A stretch of 20,999 nucleotides of DNA from JBMNOI01 sp050942995 (GTDB taxonomy: Bacteria > Chloroflexota > Anaerolineae > UBA1429): assembly GCA_050942995.1 (NCBI GenBank), contig JBMNOI010000064.1, positions 1 to 20,999 on the forward strand. The letters run 5' to 3'. This document shows positions 6,432 through 13,383 of this stretch, piece after piece. Made by a program: the position numbers and the translations under genes. Below the pieces are notes generated by a model. That model saw only the letters and a program-made list of their open reading frames with translations. It did no database searches and had not been told where the DNA came from. The stretch's first letter is position 1. Every line of letters starts with the position of its first letter.

Positions 6432-7727
6432 CTAACGTCTCGCCCGTTCGACACGAACCAGTTGCCCGTCCTCGACCTGCGCCCGGTAATGCCGATCGGT
6501 CTCTACATCGGCGAATATCACTTCACCGTCTGTCTCTTCGACGACGGTAAATCGTCGCTCTATATCGAGCAGTTCCAGTGAGCGAATCTGACGAAGCACC
6601 TGGTCGTTCGCCAGGTGCTCATCGGCCGCCAGCCCCTGCCGCAACCGCCGCAAACTCTCGTACAGGACGGCATAGGGTGTGCGCTCGGTCATCTCCCAGT
6701 ACCGCTCATAGAGAGAGGCATCGTCCGTCAGGGCCGTCTGCCGCACATAGGTATCGCCCAGACGACGCCATGTCGCCGACAGGTGGCGATGCGGGCAGAA
6801 CTGGCATTCGTCGAATACCCGGTCGATCCCCTCATCCAGACCGAAAGAGGTGCCGGATACGGCCAGTTCGTTCAAGCCCGCGCCGGTAAAGCGAATCTCG
6901 CCGTCGGTGGTCACCCAATCGCGATGCCCCACCGGCATCCACACCGGCTGCCAGATGCCCTTTTCGGCGCGACGCAGCAGCACAAAGGCGGGCTGCACCG
7001 AACCGGTGCTATCGGACGCAAAGATCAGCCCCAGTTCGTCCCCCTCGATGCAGATATCCAGCACGCGGTCGCCGTCAACCAGAAAGCCGGCCTCGCCACC
7101 CTCCAGCAGATAGAGCGACCTGGGTGGCAGGTGAGCCAGAAACAGATCGTCAGACAGACGGCGAACCTGGGGTTCGATCATCTCCTCATCGCCGATCAGC
7201 GCAAGATATTGCCCCAATTGCTGTGAAAGCGTCTCATCATCCAGATGGGCATGTTCGTCCACATAATGCGCCACGACGGTCGCGGTCGTATCCCAGTCTT
7301 TGGCGCCCTGCATGAACTGGGCGCCCCATTCGTCCTCGACCGCCTCCGTCCAGGGAGAATCCGCATAGGGATCACCCTCCTGAGGCTCGACATCACCCTC
7401 TTCGGGCTCGCCATCTCCATCCGCAACGATCGCCGCCGTTTCCTCTGACGTGGGGATTTCGGCAGCCACGCCGGCCCGTCCGGAGGCGGGGGCCGGATAG
7501 GCTTCGTCCAATGCCTCCTGCTCCTGATTCAGAGTCTGATCGGCATCCTGGTCCTGTGTCACCGGATCGGGGTATGGAACGGGTGCTTCAGAGTTTACAG
7601 GGGGAACGGCATCGGGCGTAGGATAGAGCACCTCGGTCAGGCGATCTGCCACCGCGCAGCCCGTCATGGCCAGCATAACAATCAGCAAGAGCAGAGCGCC
7701 CACGGCCCGCATAAATCGGTATCGCAT
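6432..7727 (-). CDS. Uncharacterised lipoprotein with acidic/Pro-rich linker
   Basis: This 431-residue protein starts at ATG 7727, preceded by AGGAGG 5 nt upstream. A frame 19 codons longer lacks such a site. The N-terminus MRYRFMRAVGALLLLIVMLA leads to a lipobox ending at Cys24 (LAMTGC), so it should be lipid-anchored on the outer face of the membrane. A long, disordered-looking linker rich in Pro, Glu and Asp (about residues 30-125) precedes a folded region. Near the middle of the folded part is ECQFCPHRHL, a possible metal-binding C-x2-C-x-H-x-H cluster. The C-terminal end (FTVVEETDGEVIFADVETDR) looks like a small beta domain. I do not recognise the family. It lies 141 bp after the deacetylase gene and 75 bp before the PA14 gene on the same strand. 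Confidence 0.75.
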   Translation of the reverse strand: MRYRFMRAVGALLLLIVMLAMTGCAVADRLTEVLYPTPDAVPPVNSEAPVPYPDPVTQDQDADQTLNQEQEALDEAYPAPASGRAGVAAEIPTSEETAAIVADGDGEPEEGDVEPQEGDPYADSPWTEAVEDEWGAQFMQGAKDWDTTATVVAHYVDEHAHLDDETLSQQLGQYLALIGDEEMIEPQVRRLSDDLFLAHLPPRSLYLLEGGEAGFLVDGDRVLDICIEGDELGLIFASDSTGSVQPAFVLLRRAEKGIWQPVWMPVGHRDWVTTDGEIRFTGAGLNELAVSGTSFGLDEGIDRVFDECQFCPHRHLSATWRRLGDTYVRQTALTDDASLYERYWEMTERTPYAVLYESLRRLRQGLAADEHLANDQVLRQIRSLELLDIERRFTVVEETDGEVIFADVETDRHYRAQVEDGQLVRVERARR

Positions 7728-7793
7728 CGTAGCCTCCTGAACCGAACGTACGGCAAAGAAATCACCCCGCCGTACCGGGAGCATCGTAATTTT

Positions 7794-7821
7794 AGTCTAG
7801 CCTGATTTCAGGGTATGTAAA
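7794..7821 (-). promoter_or_regulatory. Promoter candidate for the lipoprotein gene, with a palindrome in the spacer
   Basis: On the minus strand, TTTACA (7821-7816) and TAGACT (7799-7794) are separated by 16 bp. The spacer contains the inverted repeat CCTGATTTCAGG (7801-7812), which could be an operator half-site pair or chance. The start of transcription would lie about 60 bp before the ATG at 7727. Confidence 0.45.
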
Positions 7822-7868
7822 GCAGGAGTAGGTGGTTTTTGTGGAGAATAAGGGGCAAGAAGAAGCAG

Positions 7869-9095
7869 TTAAGGTAAAAGATCTGCAAATTCAGCCAGCG
7901 TCGTCTCATAGGTCACCAGAAGGCGATTCAGAAGATAAGGCGAGGCGGGGGGCTGGTAGGCCCCGGGGTTGAGGGTAAATGCAGTGGTATAGCCGGCGTC
8001 GGCCAGCGCCTGCAAAACGCGCTCGTCAAAGCTGCCATAAGGATAGCAGAAAGCATCTACTGTGATGCCCAGGTGCTCCTCCAGCACGGCCCTGGATTCG
8101 ACGATCTGGCGGGGCAACCCGGAATCGGCTACCGTGCGCAGGTCCGAGTGATCCCAGCTATGCGCACCGATGCCAAATCCATCGGCCACCAGCTCCTGGA
8201 GCATGGGCCAATCCAGATAGGCCGCATATCCCCCACCCGCATATTCGGGGATCACGAAAAGCACCGGCCGCAGGTCCGTCTCGATAAAGATCGGGCGGGC
8301 CGTGGTATACACGTCACGATAGCCGTCGTCCATCGAGATCACCACCGGCCGAATGGGCAGCGGCTCGCCCTGGGCAAAATAGGCATCGATCTGGGCCGGA
8401 AATATGCTGTGCCATCCCTCCCGGGCAAGGTAACGCATCTGCTCGGCAAACGCATCGGGCGATACCGTCCAGGTGCGTTGCAACGCGGTCGCATCGTCGG
8501 GCAGAACAGAGATCCTGTGATACATGAGCACCGGGATCGGCATTCCCCGTCCACCCAGATCGAAATGCAGAGAGAACGGCTCGCTGAGCGGAGTGCCCTG
8601 AGCGCTATGCGCGGCGACGGACAGCACGACTTCATAGCCGCCCTCGTTCGCCGGCCAGCCGCCATCAGGCACAAAAGTCAGTCGCTTATCGGAAGCCCAG
8701 CGTACCTCACCGGGCACTGTCGGCGAGATACTGAGGGCGGCCTCTGTAGAGCCGGGATCCATAGGCATGTCGAACTCGATGACCAGCGCATGGTCGGGCG
8801 ATACCGCCTCATCCCCGTGAATGGGGTAGCTTCCGACGATCCGAGGCGGAGGTCCCGGGGTGGCCGTCGGCGCAGGAGTAAAGGTGGGTTCGGGCAGGGG
8901 AGTGGCCGGCTCCTCCGTCATCACCGGGGTAGGCGATGGGAACGGGGAGGGGGTCGCAGCCTCGTCCGGGGTGACATCAAACGGGCCGGACGCCTCTGAG
9001 ATCGGCTCAGATACGCCGGCCCGACCGACACACCCCGTCATCAGGGCGCAGATACAGACGACCAGGATCATCCCCTGGAGCAGCCCGATACGCAT
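7869..9095 (-). CDS. Lipoprotein polysaccharide deacetylase (NodB/CE4) with Ig-like domain
   Basis: The protein is 408 residues from ATG 9095. A GTG three codons earlier (9104) overlaps the AGGCGG binding site, so the ATG is preferred. The lipobox ends at Cys22 (ALMTGC). A Pro/Thr/Ser-rich linker (about 45-84) leads to a Big_5-type Ig-like domain (about 85-180; VEFDMPMD-like FDMPMDPGS, LTFVPDGG). The NodB domain (about 187-400) has MYHRIS, MDDGYRD with the catalytic/metal pair D256-D257, HSWDH with metal ligands His312 and His316, and YPYGSFD (351-357). It should remove acetyl groups from a cell-wall or extracellular polysaccharide in a metal-dependent way. The start lies close behind the stop of the upstream membrane protein (9108), which indicates an operon. 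Confidence 0.9.
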   Translation of the reverse strand: MRIGLLQGMILVVCICALMTGCVGRAGVSEPISEASGPFDVTPDEAATPSPFPSPTPVMTEEPATPLPEPTFTPAPTATPGPPPRIVGSYPIHGDEAVSPDHALVIEFDMPMDPGSTEAALSISPTVPGEVRWASDKRLTFVPDGGWPANEGGYEVVLSVAAHSAQGTPLSEPFSLHFDLGGRGMPIPVLMYHRISVLPDDATALQRTWTVSPDAFAEQMRYLAREGWHSIFPAQIDAYFAQGEPLPIRPVVISMDDGYRDVYTTARPIFIETDLRPVLFVIPEYAGGGYAAYLDWPMLQELVADGFGIGAHSWDHSDLRTVADSGLPRQIVESRAVLEEHLGITVDAFCYPYGSFDERVLQALADAGYTTAFTLNPGAYQPPASPYLLNRLLVTYETTLAEFADLLP

Positions 9096-9107
9096 GATGA
9101 CCACCGC

Positions 9108-9887
9108 CTAATTCTGCACGTTGATACGCACGCGGCAGGGTGGCGGGAAATTACTGGTCGCATCGACTACCACCAGCTGGAGCGTATACACCCCGTTGGG
9201 TATCGAATGCGTGTCAAACTCGGTCAGCACTCCATTCTGTACCGGATTATGGTACACGTCATGGATCACGTGCCATTCACCGGGGTTCTCGCCAAAGCCG
9301 AACTCGACCTTGTAGAACTGGAACGACTCGTGGACGGCCGTGCCGATAATGGCGATGCGGCCGGACACCGTAGCTCCCTGACCGGGCGAGGTGATGACTC
9401 CGCCGGGATAGGGGCATGATGCCGGCGGCGGAGGCGGCTCAGTCGGCTCCGGTTCGGGCTCGGTCGTCGGCGGCCCCTGTATCACAGACGGAGACTCTTC
9501 GGCGGCCTCTTCGTCGGGCGTCGGCGTCACCATATCGACCCTGGTCGGCGTCGGCCCGATCGTCGGTATGCGTGTCGGGATGGCCAGCGTCAAGGTGGGT
9601 GTGGGCTCGATCAGATCGGCCACATCCAGTGAAGGCATGACATAGAATTTGAGGCCGGTGACCACCACCATAAGGCCGAGCATCATGCCGATATTGGACA
9701 TCGCCCGCCCCTCACGGTGAGCGGCGACCTCGCGCTCGACGGTAAAGATCGTATTAGAACGATCCCTCTGTGCGCTAATGTAGGATCGCAGATTAAGCAG
9801 GATAATGAGAAAAAGTGCGGCGTAGAGCCAGATTGTATATTGCTCGACGATGTCGAGGATAAAGACAATGATGTTCAGCACGTTCAC
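9108..9887 (-). CDS. Membrane protein with two N-terminal helices, Pro-rich linker and extracellular beta domain
   Basis: The protein is 259 residues from GTG 9887. A second GTG two codons on (9881) has better spacing from AGGGGA and may be the real start. Two hydrophobic segments lie at about residues 15-33 (WLYAALFLIILLNL) and 65-84 (IGMMLGLMVVVTGLKFYV). Between them is a charged stretch (SAQRDRSNTIFTVEREVAAH). A Thr/Pro/Glu-rich linker (about 92-155) with repeats of the type PTPT follows. The last 100 residues, starting SCPYPGGVITSPGQGATVSG, look like a beta-sandwich with two cysteines. I do not recognise a named family. The likely topology places linker and beta domain outside. It is 16 bp downstream of the nucleoside phosphorylase gene. 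Confidence 0.75.
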   Translation of the reverse strand: MNVLNIIVFILDIVEQYTIWLYAALFLIILLNLRSYISAQRDRSNTIFTVEREVAAHREGRAMSNIGMMLGLMVVVTGLKFYVMPSLDVADLIEPTPTLTLAIPTRIPTIGPTPTRVDMVTPTPDEEAAEESPSVIQGPPTTEPEPEPTEPPPPPASCPYPGGVITSPGQGATVSGRIAIIGTAVHESFQFYKVEFGFGENPGEWHVIHDVYHNPVQNGVLTEFDTHSIPNGVYTLQLVVVDATSNFPPPCRVRINVQN

Positions 9888-9903
9888 TTCCCCTATTGCG
9901 GAT

Positions 9904-10758
9904 TCAGGACAAGCGCTTCAGGAATCCTTCCAGCAGGGCTACCAGAACCGGAACAGCCTGCTGACCCGCCCGCAAAACCTCCTCGTGCGAAGCCCCTCCT
10001 TCTGGGGCGCTACGTACAGTGTCGATGGCGACGTTGCTGATGAGCGATATGCCGAGCACCATCATGCCGGCATGGCAGGCCGCTGTCACTTCGGCCGCCG
10101 TAGACATGCCCACCGCATCGGCGCCTATAGCCCGCAAAAAGCGGATCTCGGCCGGCGTCTCAAAGCTGGGGCCGGCCACCATCACATAAACCCCCTCTTG
10201 AAGGGGGATATCCTGTGCCCGCGCCTCGGCACGCAACAAATCCAGCAGATCGGGGTCATAGGCGCGTGACATATCGGGGAATCGTGGGCCCAGGCTCTCG
10301 TCGTTAGGCCCACGCAGCGGATGGTGGCCCGTCATACCCACCAGATTAATATGGTCGGTAATAGCCATCAACTGCCCCGCCTGCAAGTCCTGACGCAGGC
10401 CACCGGCGGCATTGGTCACCACCAGAATATCCACCCCCATGAGTTGCATCATGCGGATGGGTAAAGTCGTCTCGGCGATAGAATGTCCCTCATAATAGTG
10501 GGCCCGCCCTTGCATGATCATCACAGGAAGGTCGGCGAGCAGGCCCAGCACCAGACGACCGGCATGCCCGGTCACGGCACTTGAAGGGAAATGGGGAATA
10601 TCGCCATAGGGGATCACATCAGGCTCGTCCACACGGTCGGCCAGAGCGCTCAGGCCGGAGCCCAGCACAAATCCAACCCGGGGAGCATAACGCGTACGCG
10701 CCCGAACAAACTCGACGGCCGTGGCGATCGTTTCTCGCGTCAGCCGAGCAATGGCCAT
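9904..10758 (-). CDS. punA: Purine nucleoside phosphorylase (trimeric, PNP/MTAP family)
   Basis: The enzyme cleaves purine nucleosides with phosphate to base and ribose-1-phosphate (purine salvage, cytosol). The 284 residues carry the family motifs in order: GFVLGSGLSALAD (29-41; phosphate loop), His65, QGRAHYYEGH (83-92), VVTNAAGGL (113-121), VAGPSFETPAE (194-204), GMST (217-220) and SNVAID (241-246). Asn242 matches the residue that favours 6-oxopurines (inosine, guanosine) in trimeric PNPs. GMSTAAEV replaces the more common GMSTVPEV. The ATG follows GAGGG at a spacing of 8. The gene lies 129 bp downstream of the recombinase on the same strand, and I see no clear promoter or terminator in that gap. 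Confidence 0.93.
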   Translation of the reverse strand: MAIARLTRETIATAVEFVRARTRYAPRVGFVLGSGLSALADRVDEPDVIPYGDIPHFPSSAVTGHAGRLVLGLLADLPVMIMQGRAHYYEGHSIAETTLPIRMMQLMGVDILVVTNAAGGLRQDLQAGQLMAITDHINLVGMTGHHPLRGPNDESLGPRFPDMSRAYDPDLLDLLRAEARAQDIPLQEGVYVMVAGPSFETPAEIRFLRAIGADAVGMSTAAEVTAACHAGMMVLGISLISNVAIDTVRSAPEGGASHEEVLRAGQQAVPVLVALLEGFLKRLS

Positions 10759-10887
10759 GTCGCGACCCTCTGATGCGGTGATCCGGCCGAAGCGATGTGC
10801 CCGGCCGGTCGCAGAGAATGCGACGGCGCCATGGGACGGAATGCCCTCCCCGGCGCACGTCGTTCTCGATCGGTAGCTCGATGATGC

Positions 10888-11793
10888 TCAGCGGGCTCTG
10901 GGATGCGCTTCGTCATAGATTTCGCGCAGCCTATCCTGATTGAGCTGAGCATATACCTGTGTGGTCGAGATGTTGGCATGCCCCAGCAGCCCCTGCACCT
11001 CGCGCACTTTGGCGCCCCCGTTAAGCAGATGGGTGGCGAAGGAATGACGCAATGTGTGCGGAGTCACCGAAGCCTCGATACCCACTTCTTCAACATAGCG
11101 TTTGATGATCAACCATAACCCCTGGCGGGTAAGACGATTTCCTCGATGATTGAGAAATAGAGCCGGCTCGGCGTCATCGCGTACCAGTTTGGGGCGGCTC
11201 TCCCTCAGGTAGCATCGCAACGCCTCGACAGCACGCCGATAGATCGGGATCACCCGCTCGCGCAGCTTGCCGGTCTTGTTGAGGCAGCGCACATACCCCT
11301 CTTCCAGGTTCACATCATCCACATTCAGGGCGACCAGTTCACTCACGCGCATGCCGGTGGCATACAATAGTTCGAGGAGAGCTGAATCACGAAAGCCACG
11401 TGCAGAATTATGCTTGGCGGGAGCCCTGAGCAGGCGCTCGACTTCGGCCTCTGAGATAGAGGAGGGCAGGTACTTGCGTACCTTGGGAGAATCTAGATTC
11501 GCGCTGGGATCCTCTTTGATTATTCCTCGGGAGACGAGGTGTCGAAAAAAGGATTTGGTGGCAGCGACTTTGCGGGCGACCGTCGCCGAAGCATATTCAT
11601 GCTCGTTCTTGAGCCGGTCGACATAGTTCATCAAATCCTTGTTCGTAACTCTATCCCAGGAATCCACACCGATCTCGTTCTTAACAAACTGGGAAAACTG
11701 GCCGAGATCATTGCGATACGCCACGATCGTATTGTTAGAGTAGCCCTTTTCTGCACGTAGCGTGTTGAGAAACTCGTCGATTTGGTCTCGCAT
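10888..11793 (-). CDS. Tyrosine recombinase, XerC/XerD type
   Basis: The 301-residue length is that of XerC/XerD, which resolve chromosome dimers at dif. The N-terminal SAM-like core-binding domain (1-95) contains RAEKGYSNNTIVAYRNDL. The catalytic domain has Arg149 (ATGMRVSEL), a beta-hairpin lysine (Lys173 or Lys176 before RERVIPI), His246 and Arg249 (TPHTLRHSFATHLL), His272 (LLGHANISTTQVY) and the nucleophile Tyr281. All catalytic positions are present. A binding site GAGGAGAG precedes the ATG at 11793. No partner recombinase, attachment site or phage gene is nearby, so a housekeeping role is more likely than an integrase of a mobile element. I cannot separate XerC from XerD by sequence alone. 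Confidence 0.9.
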   Translation of the reverse strand: MRDQIDEFLNTLRAEKGYSNNTIVAYRNDLGQFSQFVKNEIGVDSWDRVTNKDLMNYVDRLKNEHEYASATVARKVAATKSFFRHLVSRGIIKEDPSANLDSPKVRKYLPSSISEAEVERLLRAPAKHNSARGFRDSALLELLYATGMRVSELVALNVDDVNLEEGYVRCLNKTGKLRERVIPIYRRAVEALRCYLRESRPKLVRDDAEPALFLNHRGNRLTRQGLWLIIKRYVEEVGIEASVTPHTLRHSFATHLLNGGAKVREVQGLLGHANISTTQVYAQLNQDRLREIYDEAHPRAR

Positions 11794-11839
11794 GGCATAC
11801 TCTCCTCGGGTTGTTGCCAGCGTCTACGCTGTGGCTGCT

Positions 11840-11867
11840 ATTCTACCATAACTTTGCATAAGATCAA
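11840..11867 (-). promoter_or_regulatory. Promoter candidate for the recombinase gene
   Basis: On the minus strand, TTGATC (11867-11862) and TAGAAT (11845-11840) are separated by 16 bp, about 45 bp before the ATG at 11793. It sits at the edge of an AT-rich intergenic stretch. Confidence 0.5.
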
Positions 11868-12026
11868 AAAAGAGGCCGCATCATACCCATCCCGCCTCCA
11901 GATAGGGGAAAGGAAACCATAAAAAAGGATGATATAAAGAAATGGTCATCTGAAACCGTATTCTTTACTTTTCAAGGTAAAATTATGCTCCGATCGAGCC
12001 CGGAGCCGTTCCCCGCGACGCCCCTT
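11868..12026. other. AT-rich part of the divergent intergenic region
   Basis: The region between the divergent recombinase and oxoamine synthase genes (11794-12142) is 349 bp. About 11861-11990 is clearly richer in A+T than the flanking genes. It holds A-runs (CATAAAAAAGGATG) but no supported ORF. An inverted repeat GCTCCG (11987-11992)/CGGAGC (12001-12006) lies about 20 bp before the plus-strand -35 box and lacks a T-tract. It may hold upstream promoter elements or protein-binding sites. Confidence 0.4.
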
Positions 12027-12055
12027 TTGACCGTGTAAGACATCGGGGCTACAAT
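12027..12055 (+). promoter_or_regulatory. Sigma-70-type promoter for the oxoamine synthase gene
   Basis: TTGACC (12027-12032), a 17-bp spacer, and TACAAT (12050-12055). This is a near-consensus pair with the same -35 box and spacing as the rsmD promoter. It gives a leader of about 80 nt before the ATG at 12143. Confidence 0.75.
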
Positions 12056-12142
12056 GCGGTCATCTGGCCGCTAAGGGCATTTCAGCAGGACACAACGCAT
12101 TCTTGCATTTGCCCCCCATCTTGGCATCGTTGGAGGAGCATT

Positions 12143-13321
12143 ATGGACCTTTTCGAGAAATGCTACTGCTTCACCAGAGCGGCAGAAGCACGGGCAGCCG
12201 GCTATTATCCCTACTTTATCCCTCTGGAGGACACCGAAGGCACCGAGGTCGTCATCGACGGCAAGCGGATGATCATGATCGGGTCCAACAACTATCTGGG
12301 GCTCACCACCCACCCCAAGGTGCGACAGGCCATGATCGATGCCGTGAAGCGCTATGGCACCAGTTGCACCGGCTCGCGTTTTCTCAACGGAAACCTGGCC
12401 ATGCACGACCAGCTGGAACAGGACCTGGCCGATTTTGTCGGCAAGGAAGCGGGCCTGATCTTTAGCACCGGCATGCAGACCAACCTGGGCACCATTTCGG
12501 CCCTGGTGGGGCGTGACGACGTGGTCATCACCGACCGTGAGGACCACGCCAGCATCATCGACGCCTGCCGCCTGAGTTTCGGCGAAATGAAGCGCTTTCG
12601 TCACAACGATACCGAGCATTTGGAGCGTGTGCTCGAATCATGTGACGACAAAGGCAAGCTGGTCGTGGTGGACGGCGTCTTTAGCATGGGAGGCGACATC
12701 GCCCCTCTACCCGAGATCGTCTCCGTCTGCGAAAAGTACGGCGCCCGCCTGATGGTGGACGATGCCCACTCACTGGGCGTACTGGCCGGCGGCCGGGGTA
12801 CCGCCGCTCATTTCGGCCTGACCGACAAGGTCGACCTGACGATGGGCACGTTCAGCAAATCGTTCGCCTCGCTGGGTGGTGTGATCGTCGGTGACGCGCA
12901 GGTGATCGACTATATCAAGCACCACGCCCGCTCGCTGATTTTCAGCGCCAGTATGCCGCCGGCGAACGTCGCCGCAGTGTCCGCTGCGCTGCAAGTGATG
13001 AAAGAAGAGCCCGAGCGGGTCGAACGCGTACAGGCTATCGGCGAAAAGATGCGCCAGGGCTATCAGGCGATGGGCTTTAACACCGGTGACAGCCAGACGC
13101 CCATCATCCCCATTTTTATCGGGGACGAGATGAAGACCTTTGCCTTCTGGAAGGCACTGTTCGAGGCGGGCATCTATGTGAATCCGGTGGTGCCCCCGGC
13201 AGTTCCGCCCAACCAGTCGCTGCTGCGCACGAGCTATATGGCCACCCACACCGATGAGCAGCTCGATCGCGTGCTGAACATCTTTGGCGAGGTAGGCCGG
13301 GCGCTGGATCTGATCCCCTGA
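12143..13321 (+). CDS. PLP-dependent alpha-oxoamine synthase, serine palmitoyltransferase-like
   Basis: This 392-residue fold-type I PLP enzyme belongs to the family that condenses an amino acid with an acyl-CoA (serine palmitoyltransferase, 8-amino-7-oxononanoate synthase, glycine C-acetyltransferase). The start YYPYFIPLEDTEGTEVVIDG, then GSNNYLGLTTHP, GSRFLNGNLAMHDQLE, and TDREDHASIIDACRLSFG with His135 (PLP-stacking) are closest, from memory, to bacterial serine palmitoyltransferases. The PLP lysine is Lys239 in GTFSKSFASLGG. VDGVFSMGGDIAPLPEI and DDAHSLGVLGG-like DDAHSLGVLAGG are also present. The C-terminal MATHTDEQLDRVL fits as well. GGAGGAG (12130-12136) precedes the ATG. It is a monocistronic gene between its own promoter and terminator. 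The substrate is not proven, and other oxoamine synthases of unknown substrate look similar. Confidence 0.8.
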   Translation: MDLFEKCYCFTRAAEARAAGYYPYFIPLEDTEGTEVVIDGKRMIMIGSNNYLGLTTHPKVRQAMIDAVKRYGTSCTGSRFLNGNLAMHDQLEQDLADFVGKEAGLIFSTGMQTNLGTISALVGRDDVVITDREDHASIIDACRLSFGEMKRFRHNDTEHLERVLESCDDKGKLVVVDGVFSMGGDIAPLPEIVSVCEKYGARLMVDDAHSLGVLAGGRGTAAHFGLTDKVDLTMGTFSKSFASLGGVIVGDAQVIDYIKHHARSLIFSASMPPANVAAVSAALQVMKEEPERVERVQAIGEKMRQGYQAMGFNTGDSQTPIIPIFIGDEMKTFAFWKALFEAGIYVNPVVPPAVPPNQSLLRTSYMATHTDEQLDRVLNIFGEVGRALDLIP

Positions 13322-13345
13322 TCCGGCCTTCTGTAACGTAGATGT

Positions 13346-13377
13346 AAGAGTCGCCTCGATGAGGCGACTCTTTTTTT
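13346..13377 (+). terminator. Intrinsic terminator after the oxoamine synthase gene
   Basis: A perfect stem GAGTCGCCTC (13348-13357)/GAGGCGACTC (13361-13370), extended by two A-T pairs, has a 3-nt loop and is followed by a run of seven T (13371-13377). It ends 6 bp before the stop of the convergent isomerase-like gene. In the minus direction the hairpin has only a poor T-tail, so termination there would be weaker. Confidence 0.93.
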
Positions 13378-13383
13378 ACGATG

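Noticed and set aside
8073..8999. A 308-codon plus-strand frame opposite the polysaccharide deacetylase
   Set aside because: It is antisense to a gene with intact NodB motifs, and its His/Arg-rich translation shows no family features.
10888..11793. Tyrosine recombinase as the integrase of a mobile element
   Set aside because: The size and motifs fit housekeeping XerC/XerD. No attachment-site duplication, tRNA, transposase or phage gene was seen nearby.
11892..11960. A minus-strand frame of about 22 codons in the AT-rich intergenic region
   Set aside because: There is no ribosome binding site and no recognisable peptide type; it is short enough to be chance.
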